Assembly (NCBI GenBank): GCA_020721865.1
Contig: DYLW01000008.1
Span: 1 to 45,856, forward strand
Direction of reading: 5' to 3'
Source: Leptospira biflexa
Lineage (GTDB): Bacteria > Spirochaetota > Leptospiria > Turneriellales > DYLW01
DNA length: 45,856 bases
A program made the translations under genes and the position numbers. The number at the start of each line of letters is the position of its first letter. Within the stretch, counting starts at the first letter, position 1. The notes under the pieces were generated by a model. The model saw nothing but the letters and a program-made list of their open reading frames with translations, made no database searches and had not been told where the DNA came from. Shown in pieces: positions 33,630 through 41,669 of this stretch.

Positions 33630-36188
33630 ATGAACTGGATCAAAAAATTGGCTGCTTTTCTGGAAGGCGGGAGGAATTCCGCCATCCTCATTGGGGTATT
33701 GTCCGGAGTTTTCATTATGCTCCTCTCCCTGACCGGATTTTATGAAAAACTGATGTACACCCTCAATGATGTCCGTTTCTCTCTGGCCAGTCCGGTGGAA
33801 GATTATGACAATCTGACCATCATAGAAATTGAGGATAACAGCATCCACCAGTTGGGGGAATACCCTTTACCCCGCCGCTACTACGCCACCGCTCTGGAGG
33901 TAATGCAGGGGCAGGGCGTGGAGGGAGTCACCTTTGACATTGAGTTCCCGGATAATTCCCCATCCACCATTAATAAGGATTATCTGAATCTGATCCAGAG
34001 TACCGGAAAAAATTTGAAATATTCCAAAGAGGAAATCCTCAAAGATCTGGTTCTGAATAATGACGCCATTCTGGCCGCCTCGCTGGGGAAATCCCCCAAT
34101 ACCATTCTCCCGTTTTCTTACCAATCCTTCAAGACCAGGGTGGGCGGGAAAAAAGAGGATCTGTCCTCGTTTATCCGGAGTGCGTCCATTCCGGTTAAGA
34201 AAGAAGACCTCCCCCGGTTTTCTTCTCTGGAATTTGAGAAAGATTTTGATAAGATGGCCGCCCCCAATGCGTCCTTCCGGAAAAATATTGACCAGTTTGG
34301 TTTTGTGAACACCCGGTACGATTCGGACGGTACGGTACGCCGGATGACCCTCATCCGCCTGCTGGATGACCGCCTGTATTTCCACCTTTCCGTGGTCATG
34401 CTGGCAGAGGTGACAGACACCCCGCTGGAAAAAATCGAAGTGATCCCCGGAAAATATATACGCCTTCCCAATGCCGCTAATCCGGTGACCGGAAAAATAG
34501 AAAATCTGGATATCCCCATCAATGAAAGAGGGGAAGTGATCATCAACTGGGCGGGGGGTTATCTGGATGCGTTCCACCATCTGCCCTTTATTGCCCTTCT
34601 GGAGTATAATGGATTCCGGGATCCGGTGCATTCCAGCCTGGAAGACCTGGCCCAGTCCCAGCCGGAAAATAAATACACCCAACTCCGCCAGGAAAGGGCT
34701 TTTCTTATTGAAATTTATCTTCAGGAAAAAGATAAAAAAGAACGGCTCGCCACCAGCCTCAAACTGGATGAGGTGAATAAAAAATATCTGGATTCCATGG
34801 ACAAACTGGCCGCCATCGTCCGGGACCAGATGAAATCCCAGCCCAAAGAAAGTGAAGATTATCAGAATAATGCGAATTTTCTGGACGCGTTCCGGATTGT
34901 CCGGGAAGTGGAGACTCTTGCCAATAACCTCACCGTCATTGGATTGACGGCCACCGGAACGCAGGATATTGGAGTAACTCCCACATCGGCCGAATTCTGG
35001 ATGGTGGGCGTTTACCATAATTTGGTAAATATGTTCTTGCAGGGGAAATACATCCACCTCATGCCGGTATGGCTTCACTATTTTCTGGTCTTTGTGTTGT
35101 CCATTGCCCTGGCGGTATGGATCAACCTTCTGAGTGCAAAGCGTTCTCTCCTGGCCATCGCGGCCGGGGTGTTTCTGGTCAATGTGATGGCATTTGGATT
35201 GTTTGCCCTTTTCCGCCTGGGGACAGACCAGTTGGGTTTCAATCTGGCGGTTCTGGTTCCTTCTCTGACCATTACGGGGATAAAATTTCTGAAGGAAGAA
35301 AGCCAGAAACGGTTCATAAAATCGGCCTTTTCCCAGTACCTGTCACCGGATGTCATTGAAAATATTGTGGATAATCCCAGCCTGCTGCAATTAGGTGGAG
35401 AAACCCGGGAAATTACCTCCTTTTTTTCTGACGTGGCCGGATTTTCCACCATTTCAGAAAAACTTACCGCCCAGCAGCTCACTTCGCTGTTGAATGAATA
35501 TCTCACGGAAATGACAAATATCGTCCTGGAAAACAAAGGGACAGTGGATAAATATGAGGGCGATGCCATCATCTCCTTCTTTGGTGCTCCCATGTCGCTG
35601 GAAAACCACGCATACTCCTGTTGCCTCACCGCCGTGCAGATGCAGAAACGCCTGGAAGTGTTGCGGGAAAAATGGCGGTCAGAAGGGCGGGATGAACTCT
35701 ATGTGCGGATTGGAATGAACAGCGGAAACGCCATGGTGGGTAACATGGGTTCCACCATGCGGATGGATTATACCGCCATGGGGGATACCATCAACCTGGC
35801 CTCCCGTCTGGAAGGTGCCAATAAATACTATAAAACATACACCATGATTTCCAGCCGCACGTATGAAATGATCAAAGACGCCTTTGAGGTGCGGGAGCTG
35901 GATAAAATCCGTGTGGTCGGGAAGAATGAACCCATCACCGTGTATGAACTGCTGGATTTAAAAGGCCAGCTTCCGGAAGATAAAAAGAGAATTATTGATC
36001 TGTACCATGAGGGACTGGCTCTTTTCCGCCAGAAAGAATGGAAAAAAGCGGAAGTAAAGTTCAAAGAAGCTCTGAAAATTGACAAAGCGGACGGACCTTC
36101 CACTATCTTCGCGGAACGATGCAAAGAATTCCAGAAAACTCCCCCCGGAGCCAACTGGGATGGGGTGTATAAACTGGGCGGAAAATAA
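33630..36188 (+). CDS. CHASE2-domain class III adenylate cyclase
   Basis: An 852-residue membrane protein: an N-terminal membrane helix (about 17-38), a large periplasmic CHASE2 domain (about 45-465, YDNLTIIEIEDNSIHQLGEYPLP), three further membrane helices (about 475-555), then a class III cyclase domain (about 590-770) with FFSDVAGFSTISEKL (first metal Asp), KYEGDAIISFFGAP (second) and GDTINLASRLE, and a TPR-like tail. The fold matches bacterial adenylate cyclases; guanylate cyclase activity is not excluded. It should make cAMP in response to a periplasmic cue, possibly presented by the FecR/barrel proteins encoded just upstream. No Shine-Dalgarno site is visible, so it relies on coupling. 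Confidence 0.9.
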   Translation: MNWIKKLAAFLEGGRNSAILIGVLSGVFIMLLSLTGFYEKLMYTLNDVRFSLASPVEDYDNLTIIEIEDNSIHQLGEYPLPRRYYATALEVMQGQGVEGVTFDIEFPDNSPSTINKDYLNLIQSTGKNLKYSKEEILKDLVLNNDAILAASLGKSPNTILPFSYQSFKTRVGGKKEDLSSFIRSASIPVKKEDLPRFSSLEFEKDFDKMAAPNASFRKNIDQFGFVNTRYDSDGTVRRMTLIRLLDDRLYFHLSVVMLAEVTDTPLEKIEVIPGKYIRLPNAANPVTGKIENLDIPINERGEVIINWAGGYLDAFHHLPFIALLEYNGFRDPVHSSLEDLAQSQPENKYTQLRQERAFLIEIYLQEKDKKERLATSLKLDEVNKKYLDSMDKLAAIVRDQMKSQPKESEDYQNNANFLDAFRIVREVETLANNLTVIGLTATGTQDIGVTPTSAEFWMVGVYHNLVNMFLQGKYIHLMPVWLHYFLVFVLSIALAVWINLLSAKRSLLAIAAGVFLVNVMAFGLFALFRLGTDQLGFNLAVLVPSLTITGIKFLKEESQKRFIKSAFSQYLSPDVIENIVDNPSLLQLGGETREITSFFSDVAGFSTISEKLTAQQLTSLLNEYLTEMTNIVLENKGTVDKYEGDAIISFFGAPMSLENHAYSCCLTAVQMQKRLEVLREKWRSEGRDELYVRIGMNSGNAMVGNMGSTMRMDYTAMGDTINLASRLEGANKYYKTYTMISSRTYEMIKDAFEVRELDKIRVVGKNEPITVYELLDLKGQLPEDKKRIIDLYHEGLALFRQKEWKKAEVKFKEALKIDKADGPSTIFAERCKEFQKTPPGANWDGVYKLGGK

Positions 36189-36212
36189 GCCGACCAATCC
36201 GCACATTATACT

Positions 36213-36234
36213 TGACATAAGGGATCTTATGTCA
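36213..36234. terminator. Perfect inverted repeat between convergent genes
   Basis: TGACATAAG-GGAT-CTTATGTCA is a 9-bp stem with a 4-nt loop lying between the cyclase and the GH79 gene. It could end transcription in both directions although it lacks a T tract. Its arms contain TGACATAA, as in the 35-bp repeat at the window start. Confidence 0.5.
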
Positions 36235-36240
36235 CATCAA

Positions 36241-37899
36241 CTATTTCCCGCACACGTCCACCGGGTTATCATCCTGGATAAACGCATAGGACAATGGAGG
36301 CAAGATAATGGTATTTGTGGCATTTTTATCCCGGAATTCTTCCAAGGAGAAATCCAGTCGATTATTTTTAATCCTCATCACCAGCTTTTTGCCGTTTACA
36401 TACAAATTCTTCCCGTATACGTTATCCGTGGTGAAGAGATACGCATGAACATTTTCTTTTGCGGGCAATGAAGTTTGTAGCGAGCGGTCTGTATGCAGGT
36501 TTATCAGCAGGGTGACTGTCCCCTTTCCATCTTTGGCACAATGGGTATATGCCCGGAGAAATGGGTTTTCTTGATCCAGGGACGGCTTCAGCACCTTGTT
36601 CCCCATCAAGCGTTTCCAGAAAAGAGAGTTCCAGTAATCCGGACGCGGGTGAAAAGTATCCATGTCCAGCAACCCGTAGTCCATGCCCACCAGAGTCTGG
36701 CGGATTACAACGGAATGGGCAATTTGTGCGGCAAGGCCCAACTGGTCCAGCCACCACAAACCGTCCAAATAGACATCGGAAACTCCCGGCTCTCCACCAA
36801 ACTGGGCGTTACCGGTTTCTCCAATCCACAGGGGAACAGATGCAGCATACATATCTCTATAGGATTTTATTTTCCGTGCCCAGTGGGCTACCTCATCCAG
36901 ATTTTGGGGATTCAATAACCGTGCCGGATGGGCTCTCCGGGACGCAATGGGTCCCCTTCGGGATTGTTGGGGATAATAGTGCCAAGCAACGATATCGGTG
37001 GAGCCCTTCACTATTGCCAGATAATCCGGCATGAATCCATAAAAGAAGTCCATGGGTTCCCCCAGAACGGGCCAGAAGGCACTCGCCTGACCGGAGACAC
37101 GGGCGTTCGGAAAGTACTGGTGTATTGTCTTCCGGAAAAGAATAAAATCATCGGCATATTGTTGAGTGGAAATATGTTTAGATGGGCCATGGATGAACCA
37201 GAAAATATTGGCCTCATTTCCCAGCTCCCAGACATCCACGGTATATTTTTTCTTCCGGGTATATTCCAGCAGATCCTTCAGATTATTGTTTTGCCAGAGG
37301 AGGTCTTTATTCCGTGCCGATGGGCCTGCATTAACGGTAAAGACAATCTTTAAATGATTTCTCTTCGCAAAGGCGTTGGCTTCATCCCACATAAACGAGG
37401 TTAGGACGGAATGGTACCCTTCGGGGATAACAGCCGCTGTTTTATTTTTTTCCGTCATGTTGTAATAGATTTTATCGGCTTCACTACCTCCCAGCCGCAG
37501 GTATGCCGGACTCAGTTCCCGGGCGAGGACATTCAGCGTGGGATTTTGCCACTGGAATAGATCCGCATTGTGCGTTCCGGATCCCATTTCCGTTTTATTT
37601 GCTTTTGGGTTCCACCACTTTCCACCCACAATCTGGGAGGAATCAATAGAAAAAGAAAGGTATTCATCATCCACGCGGTGGAGAATGGTATTTCCAATTT
37701 TGTACGAAAAGATTTGGATTTGGGGTGGTTTATCCCCGGAAGACGAATTCCGATGGGATAATTTTTCCGGGATAACAATATCCGGTGTCATTTGCCCCCG
37801 GAAAAATGTGAACAAACCGCCGTAAGAATCATACAGTCCAATCTGGACAACTGCGGTGGCAAAACCTGCGATGAATAATCCTGCGATAATTTTTTTCAT
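36241..37899 (-). CDS. Heparanase-like glycoside hydrolase (GH79 type)
   Basis: A 552-residue protein with an N-terminal hydrophobic signal or anchor (about 4-21) and a (beta/alpha)8 barrel. LSPAYLRLGGSEAD (about 129-142), WELGNEAN with the acid/base Glu229, and WIGETGNAQFGG with the nucleophile Glu361, followed by WWLDQLGLAAQIAHSVVIRQ and PDYWNSLFWKRLMGNKVL, all line up in order and spacing with human heparanase as I recall it, and the end LPPLSYAFI mirrors its C-terminal strand domain. Heparanases cut glucuronic-acid linkages in heparan sulfate; the bacterial substrate is unknown. AAGGAGG lies before the ATG. Single gene, isolated by terminator-like repeats on both sides. Confidence 0.82.
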   Translation of the reverse strand: MKKIIAGLFIAGFATAVVQIGLYDSYGGLFTFFRGQMTPDIVIPEKLSHRNSSSGDKPPQIQIFSYKIGNTILHRVDDEYLSFSIDSSQIVGGKWWNPKANKTEMGSGTHNADLFQWQNPTLNVLARELSPAYLRLGGSEADKIYYNMTEKNKTAAVIPEGYHSVLTSFMWDEANAFAKRNHLKIVFTVNAGPSARNKDLLWQNNNLKDLLEYTRKKKYTVDVWELGNEANIFWFIHGPSKHISTQQYADDFILFRKTIHQYFPNARVSGQASAFWPVLGEPMDFFYGFMPDYLAIVKGSTDIVAWHYYPQQSRRGPIASRRAHPARLLNPQNLDEVAHWARKIKSYRDMYAASVPLWIGETGNAQFGGEPGVSDVYLDGLWWLDQLGLAAQIAHSVVIRQTLVGMDYGLLDMDTFHPRPDYWNSLFWKRLMGNKVLKPSLDQENPFLRAYTHCAKDGKGTVTLLINLHTDRSLQTSLPAKENVHAYLFTTDNVYGKNLYVNGKKLVMRIKNNRLDFSLEEFRDKNATNTIILPPLSYAFIQDDNPVDVCGK

Positions 37900-37916
37900 G
37901 GTTCCTCCTTGTGCAA

Positions 37917-37945
37917 AAAAAGAGACACATAACGCGTCTCTTTTT
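37917..37945. terminator. Terminator between acyl-CoA synthetase and GH79 genes
   Basis: AAAAAGAGAC (37917-37926) and GTCTCTTTTT (37936-37945) form a 10-bp stem with a 9-nt loop, with A and T tracts on both sides. It would stop minus-strand transcription from the acyl-CoA synthetase gene before the GH79 gene. Confidence 0.75.
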
Positions 37946-37981
37946 GTTTAAACCTATTTCCCATTATATGCCGGGAATAAT

Positions 37982-39889
37982 TCACTTATACATCTCATCA
38001 ATGAGCTTCTGGTACTTCTCTGTGATGACATGCCGTTTCATGGACAGTTTTGCGGTTAACTCATCGTTCAGTTCAAAAGCTTTGGGGATGATCCGGAAAT
38101 CCACCACTTTTTCAAATCCCTTAAATCCTGTCTGAGAAGAAACCAAGTTTTTGATTTCATTCTTAATGAGATCTTTGACCGCCTCATCTTTCTGGATCTG
38201 TTCAATGGTGATGGATGCTCCATCCACATTCATGAATTTTGCCAGATTCTGCAGGTCCGGATAAATGAGGGCACCCAGATATTTCTGATCCTGGCCCACC
38301 ACCATTATCTGGCTGATGTACTCGCTCTCCAGCAGTTTATTCTCAATGGGTACCGGCTCCACATTTTCCCCACCCAGAAGAACAATAGTTTCCTTGGCAC
38401 GGCCGGCAATGGACAGGGTTTCGTTATAGCTCATAAAGCCCATGTCTCCGGTGTTCAGCCAGCCATCCACAACGGTTTCCGCTGTTTTTTCCGGCATTTT
38501 GTAATAACCTTTCATGACATGCGGACCTTTTGTCCAGATAACGCCTTTTTCCCCGATTCCCAGGACCTTATCTCCGTCCATGCTGCGGATTTCCACCTGG
38601 ACTTCCTCAATGAGCGGTCCCACAGATCCAACAACTACCTTGCTGGGTTTTCTGGCGGCAATTACCGGTGCACTTTCTGTCATGCCATAGCCTTCCAGAA
38701 CGTCAATTCCGATGTTGTTAAAGAAAAGATCCACGTGGCGGGGTAATGCCCCTCCTCCGGATATAGTTCCTTTCATTCTGCCCCCGGTGGCTGCCCGGAT
38801 TTTTTTGAGCACAATAGCATCCAGTAGCTTGAAAAAGGGGAAGTTTAATGGTACAAAAATCACATAAAGAATAATCCGTGCCAAGGCTTTGATATAGCAA
38901 ATCCGGGTGGTGCGTAGCTCATTGCCAGTTAAAAATCTTACTGCTTTGCCATGGAAACCGGAAGATTTTACTGCCAACTTGAACAGGGCACGTTTTACCC
39001 CGGAGCCGGATTTCACATTATTCATGATCCCCAGATAAATCTGCTCCCATAGACGGGGTGCGGATGCCATGAATGTGGGTTTCACTTCCTTGATGTCTGT
39101 TTTTAATTCCCGGATATTGGTATAGGCAGTGAGGCCCCCTGCAGCCATGACAATATATTCCGCCATTCTTTCAAAGGTATGCCAGATGGGCAGAATGGAA
39201 AGAAATACATCATTGCCATAGTGCAGTCCCAAGTGTTTCGGTAATACTCTCATCTGGTGGTCTTCGTTGCGGTGGGTTTGCTGCACCCCTTTGGGAAGAC
39301 CAGTGGTTCCGGATGTGTAAATGATGGTATAGGTGTCATCGGTGTCTGTGTCTTCCAGACGCTTGATGATCTCTTTGTAGTATTTATCCTTCAGGGCTTC
39401 TCCCTTTGCGAGTAAATCATCAAAACTGAGCACATCTTTGTCTTTAATCCCTTCCTTATCGATGGCAATGATGGTCTTGATTTTTTTCAGATTTTTTAAA
39501 ATCCCATGGACTTTATCATAGGTTTTTTTATTCTCCACGATCACGGCCACGGAATCCGAATGCTCCAGAATGTATTTCATCTCATCTGCGGTGGAGTCTG
39601 TTCCCCGTGGTACGCTGACTGCATTGTTGAATAAAATCGCCTGATCCAACTGGATCCACTCATAGCGGTTGTCCGCCATAAATCCAATTTTATCCTGCGG
39701 TTTGATTTTCAGATCGGCCAGAGCACTTGCCAGCTTCACAACATTATCAAACATCTGTTTCCATGTGATGGTCTGCCATTGTTTGTTTTTATCCCGATAC
39801 TGGTATGCGGGGTTATTGGGAATTTTATTCACAGCATCCAACAGATATTTGGGAATAGTTCCCTTGGGTTTAGCGTCAAGTATATTCAT
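37982..39889 (-). CDS. Long-chain acyl-CoA synthetase (AMP-forming)
   Basis: A 635-residue member of the ANL superfamily. The P-loop TIIYTSGTTGLPKGV (about residue 200), the adenine motif EGYGMTESAPV (about 410), the hinge DGWLNTGDMGFM and the C-terminal lobe TAKLSMKRHVITE are present. It activates fatty acids with ATP and CoA for lipid synthesis or breakdown. A hydrophobic stretch around 335-355 may bind membrane, as in long-chain enzymes. AGGAGG is 5 nt before the ATG. The gene stands alone; TTGACA lies about 75 bp upstream on its strand. Confidence 0.92.
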   Translation of the reverse strand: MNILDAKPKGTIPKYLLDAVNKIPNNPAYQYRDKNKQWQTITWKQMFDNVVKLASALADLKIKPQDKIGFMADNRYEWIQLDQAILFNNAVSVPRGTDSTADEMKYILEHSDSVAVIVENKKTYDKVHGILKNLKKIKTIIAIDKEGIKDKDVLSFDDLLAKGEALKDKYYKEIIKRLEDTDTDDTYTIIYTSGTTGLPKGVQQTHRNEDHQMRVLPKHLGLHYGNDVFLSILPIWHTFERMAEYIVMAAGGLTAYTNIRELKTDIKEVKPTFMASAPRLWEQIYLGIMNNVKSGSGVKRALFKLAVKSSGFHGKAVRFLTGNELRTTRICYIKALARIILYVIFVPLNFPFFKLLDAIVLKKIRAATGGRMKGTISGGGALPRHVDLFFNNIGIDVLEGYGMTESAPVIAARKPSKVVVGSVGPLIEEVQVEIRSMDGDKVLGIGEKGVIWTKGPHVMKGYYKMPEKTAETVVDGWLNTGDMGFMSYNETLSIAGRAKETIVLLGGENVEPVPIENKLLESEYISQIMVVGQDQKYLGALIYPDLQNLAKFMNVDGASITIEQIQKDEAVKDLIKNEIKNLVSSQTGFKGFEKVVDFRIIPKAFELNDELTAKLSMKRHVITEKYQKLIDEMYK

Positions 39890-39938
39890 TTTTCCTCCTG
39901 GTTTTTTTATCTATATTAATAGATTCTCACGAACTCCC

Positions 39939-39967
39939 ATGATGGAAGTCCTTTTCCTCTTTGTCAA
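39939..39967 (-). promoter_or_regulatory. Possible promoter of the acyl-CoA synthetase gene
   Basis: On the minus strand TTGACA (39967-39962), a 17-nt spacer and CATCAT (39944-39939). The leader would be about 45 nt and contains AGGAGG, unlike the leaderless promoters elsewhere in the window. Confidence 0.45.
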
Positions 39968-39976
39968 TTTATTTAT

Positions 39977-39994
39977 TTTTTTTCCGGAAAAAAA
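39977..39994. promoter_or_regulatory. 18-bp palindrome in a divergent promoter region
   Basis: TTTTTTTCCGGAAAAAAA is a perfect palindrome between the divergent acyl-CoA synthetase and OFA transporter genes, just upstream of the TTGACA of the former. It may be an operator or simply a stiff A/T-tract element. Confidence 0.4.
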
Positions 39995-40085
39995 TTAATA
40001 TTATTGACGGCTGTGCCTTATGTTCCCCAATGAAGAAAAAGAAAAATCGTTATGAATCTCAAACTTACTTATTAAAGGAGGCAAA

Positions 40086-41276
40086 ATGAGAAAAGGAATA
40101 TCTGTGGTCATGGCCGGGGTGGGAATCAATCTTGCCCTGGGCATATTGTACACTTGGAGCATCTTCAAGGATTCCATATCCAAATCCATTGACGATGCCG
40201 ATGGAAAATTCACCTGGTCCAAAGAATCCGTAAACGACCCGTATGCGGTGGCACTGATTGCGTTCGCATTTATGATGGTGGCGGCGGGGAAAATACAGGA
40301 CAAATTTGGACCCCGCATCACGGCGTTTGCCGGCGGGATTATGGTGGGTGCCGGTTTTATCTGGATTTCCCAGACCACCGGCTATCTGGAATGGATTCTG
40401 GGCTTTGGGGTTCTGGCCGGGACAGGCATTGCATTCGGATACAGCTCTGCCACCCCCCCTGCCCTGAAATGGTTTCCACCGGAAAAAACCGGGATGATTG
40501 CCGGGATTGTTGTATCCGGCTTTGGGATGGCGTCGGTTTATATCGCACCCCTGGCCCGGTATTGGGTGACTACCTTTGGCTTGAACAAAGCTATGCTGTT
40601 TTTTGGCATCGCTTTTATGGCTGCGGTGAGTGTATTCTCCCTTTTTCTGAAAAACCCTCCCGGAGCCGAAAATCCGGGGAAAAAAGCGGAAGGGGAAGTC
40701 TCCGTTGCCGGTTTGTTTAAAGATGGCCGATTCTATATCCTCTGGATTCTTTATTTCATTGGTTCCGGAGCCGGTTTGATGGTCATCAGCCATGTCAATG
40801 GAATGGCCGCCAAAAGCATGGGGGAAGCAGCCTTCTGGGCAGTGGCCATTCTTTCCATTGGAAACGCATCCGGACGGATTGTCGCAGGAATGCTGTCCGA
40901 TAAAATCGGCAGGAAAAAAACGCTGATGATGATGCTGGCATTCCAAGCGGTTCTCATGTTTCTGGCTATGGCCACCCTGGAAAGCAACCCATCCACATTG
41001 TTTATCCTGCTTCTGGCCACGTTCATGGGGTTTAACTTTGGAACCAACCTGTCTCTGTTTCCATCGTTCACAAAAGACCTCTGGGGACTCAAGAATTTTG
41101 GGGTTTTCTACGGCATTGTGTTCACCGCATGGGGCGTGGGTGGCTTTGTTCTGAGCCGGCTCTCCCAGATGCTGAAAGTTTTCAGTGGTAATCTGTCATC
41201 CTCCTTCATGGTGGCCGGGATTATGCTGCTGGTCGCTGTGGGATTGACTCTGTTGCTGAAAAAAGAAGAAAAATAG
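40086..41276 (+). CDS. OFA-family MFS transporter (oxalate/formate antiporter type)
   Basis: A 396-residue, 12-helix transporter. The N-terminus VVMAGVGINLALGILYTWSIF and the GTGIAFGYSSATPPALKWFPPEKTGMIAGI loop are hallmarks of the oxalate:formate antiporter family. The central loop (about 195-210) is hydrophilic. Many OFA members carry pyruvate, lactate or other monocarboxylates rather than oxalate, so the substrate is open. AAAGGAGG lies before the ATG. No oxalate-degrading genes are nearby. Confidence 0.88.
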   Translation: MRKGISVVMAGVGINLALGILYTWSIFKDSISKSIDDADGKFTWSKESVNDPYAVALIAFAFMMVAAGKIQDKFGPRITAFAGGIMVGAGFIWISQTTGYLEWILGFGVLAGTGIAFGYSSATPPALKWFPPEKTGMIAGIVVSGFGMASVYIAPLARYWVTTFGLNKAMLFFGIAFMAAVSVFSLFLKNPPGAENPGKKAEGEVSVAGLFKDGRFYILWILYFIGSGAGLMVISHVNGMAAKSMGEAAFWAVAILSIGNASGRIVAGMLSDKIGRKKTLMMMLAFQAVLMFLAMATLESNPSTLFILLLATFMGFNFGTNLSLFPSFTKDLWGLKNFGVFYGIVFTAWGVGGFVLSRLSQMLKVFSGNLSSSFMVAGIMLLVAVGLTLLLKKEEK

Positions 41277-41297
41277 ATTTTTGATGACTGGTACCAT

Positions 41298-41330
41298 GGG
41301 AATGCGACATAACCACGGTATCAGTCACAC
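41298..41330 (+). repeat. Diverged copy of the 35-bp repeat
   Basis: Downstream of the OFA gene, GGGAATGCGACATAAC then CAGTCACAC follows the same order as the unit at 1-70, with small insertions. GTGACATAATAC at 41370-41381 repeats part of the unit again. Confidence 0.6.
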
Positions 41331-41388
41331 ATTTCGTATCAACTTTTTGCCGATGGATACAGAAAAAACGTGACATAATACCCCGAAT

Positions 41389-41529
41389 ATGAACAATGCC
41401 GGCATGAAAGAGAATCCCTCCCCCCGGCAAAAAGTCATCGATAATTATGAAAAAACCATCTGCCAGATTGCCGCCAAATCATGGCTATATTTTTACTATA
41501 AACGGCAGTGGTTAAAAGCCACCGCTTAG
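41389..41529 (+). CDS. Possible small basic protein
   Basis: A 46-residue ORF (NNAGMKENPSPRQKVIDNYE at the start, WLYFYYKRQWLKATA at the end) whose ATG lies 9 nt after CATAAT. The layout would fit a leaderless transcript, but no -35 box is clear and no Shine-Dalgarno site exists. No family recognised; it may be chance. Confidence 0.35.
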   Translation: MNNAGMKENPSPRQKVIDNYEKTICQIAAKSWLYFYYKRQWLKATA

Positions 41530-41533
41530 AAAA

Positions 41534-41623
41534 TTATATCCATTTTAGTACCGGCCCAAAAACGATTCCCATCACAAGATTCACTGTGGCCATGGAGATG
41601 AGCCACTTCTTCTGTGTGGACAT
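41534..41623 (-). CDS. Possible 29-residue membrane peptide
   Basis: ATG at 41623 opens STQKKWLISMATVNLVMGIV, then FGPVLKWI and a stop, which looks like a single membrane helix. It has no ribosome-binding site of its own. A second ATG at 41649, out of frame by 26 nt, has the strong AGAGGAG before it and codes for 22 residues (TNPEVTQKCPHRRSGSS...). A one-base slip in the A5 run between them would join the two into a longer small protein. Low confidence. Confidence 0.3.
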   Translation of the reverse strand: MSTQKKWLISMATVNLVMGIVFGPVLKWI

Positions 41624-41669
41624 TTTTGGGTCACTTCCGGATTAGTCATGATTTTCTCCTCTGATTATA

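Noticed and set aside
33867..35078. 403-codon open frame antisense to the cyclase gene
   Set aside because: It lies opposite the CHASE2 coding sequence, is rich in His/Phe/Gly from reversed codons, and has no recognisable domain.
40065..40946. 293-codon open frame antisense to the OFA transporter gene
   Set aside because: Low-complexity His/Gly/Pro sequence typical of a frame opposite a membrane protein.
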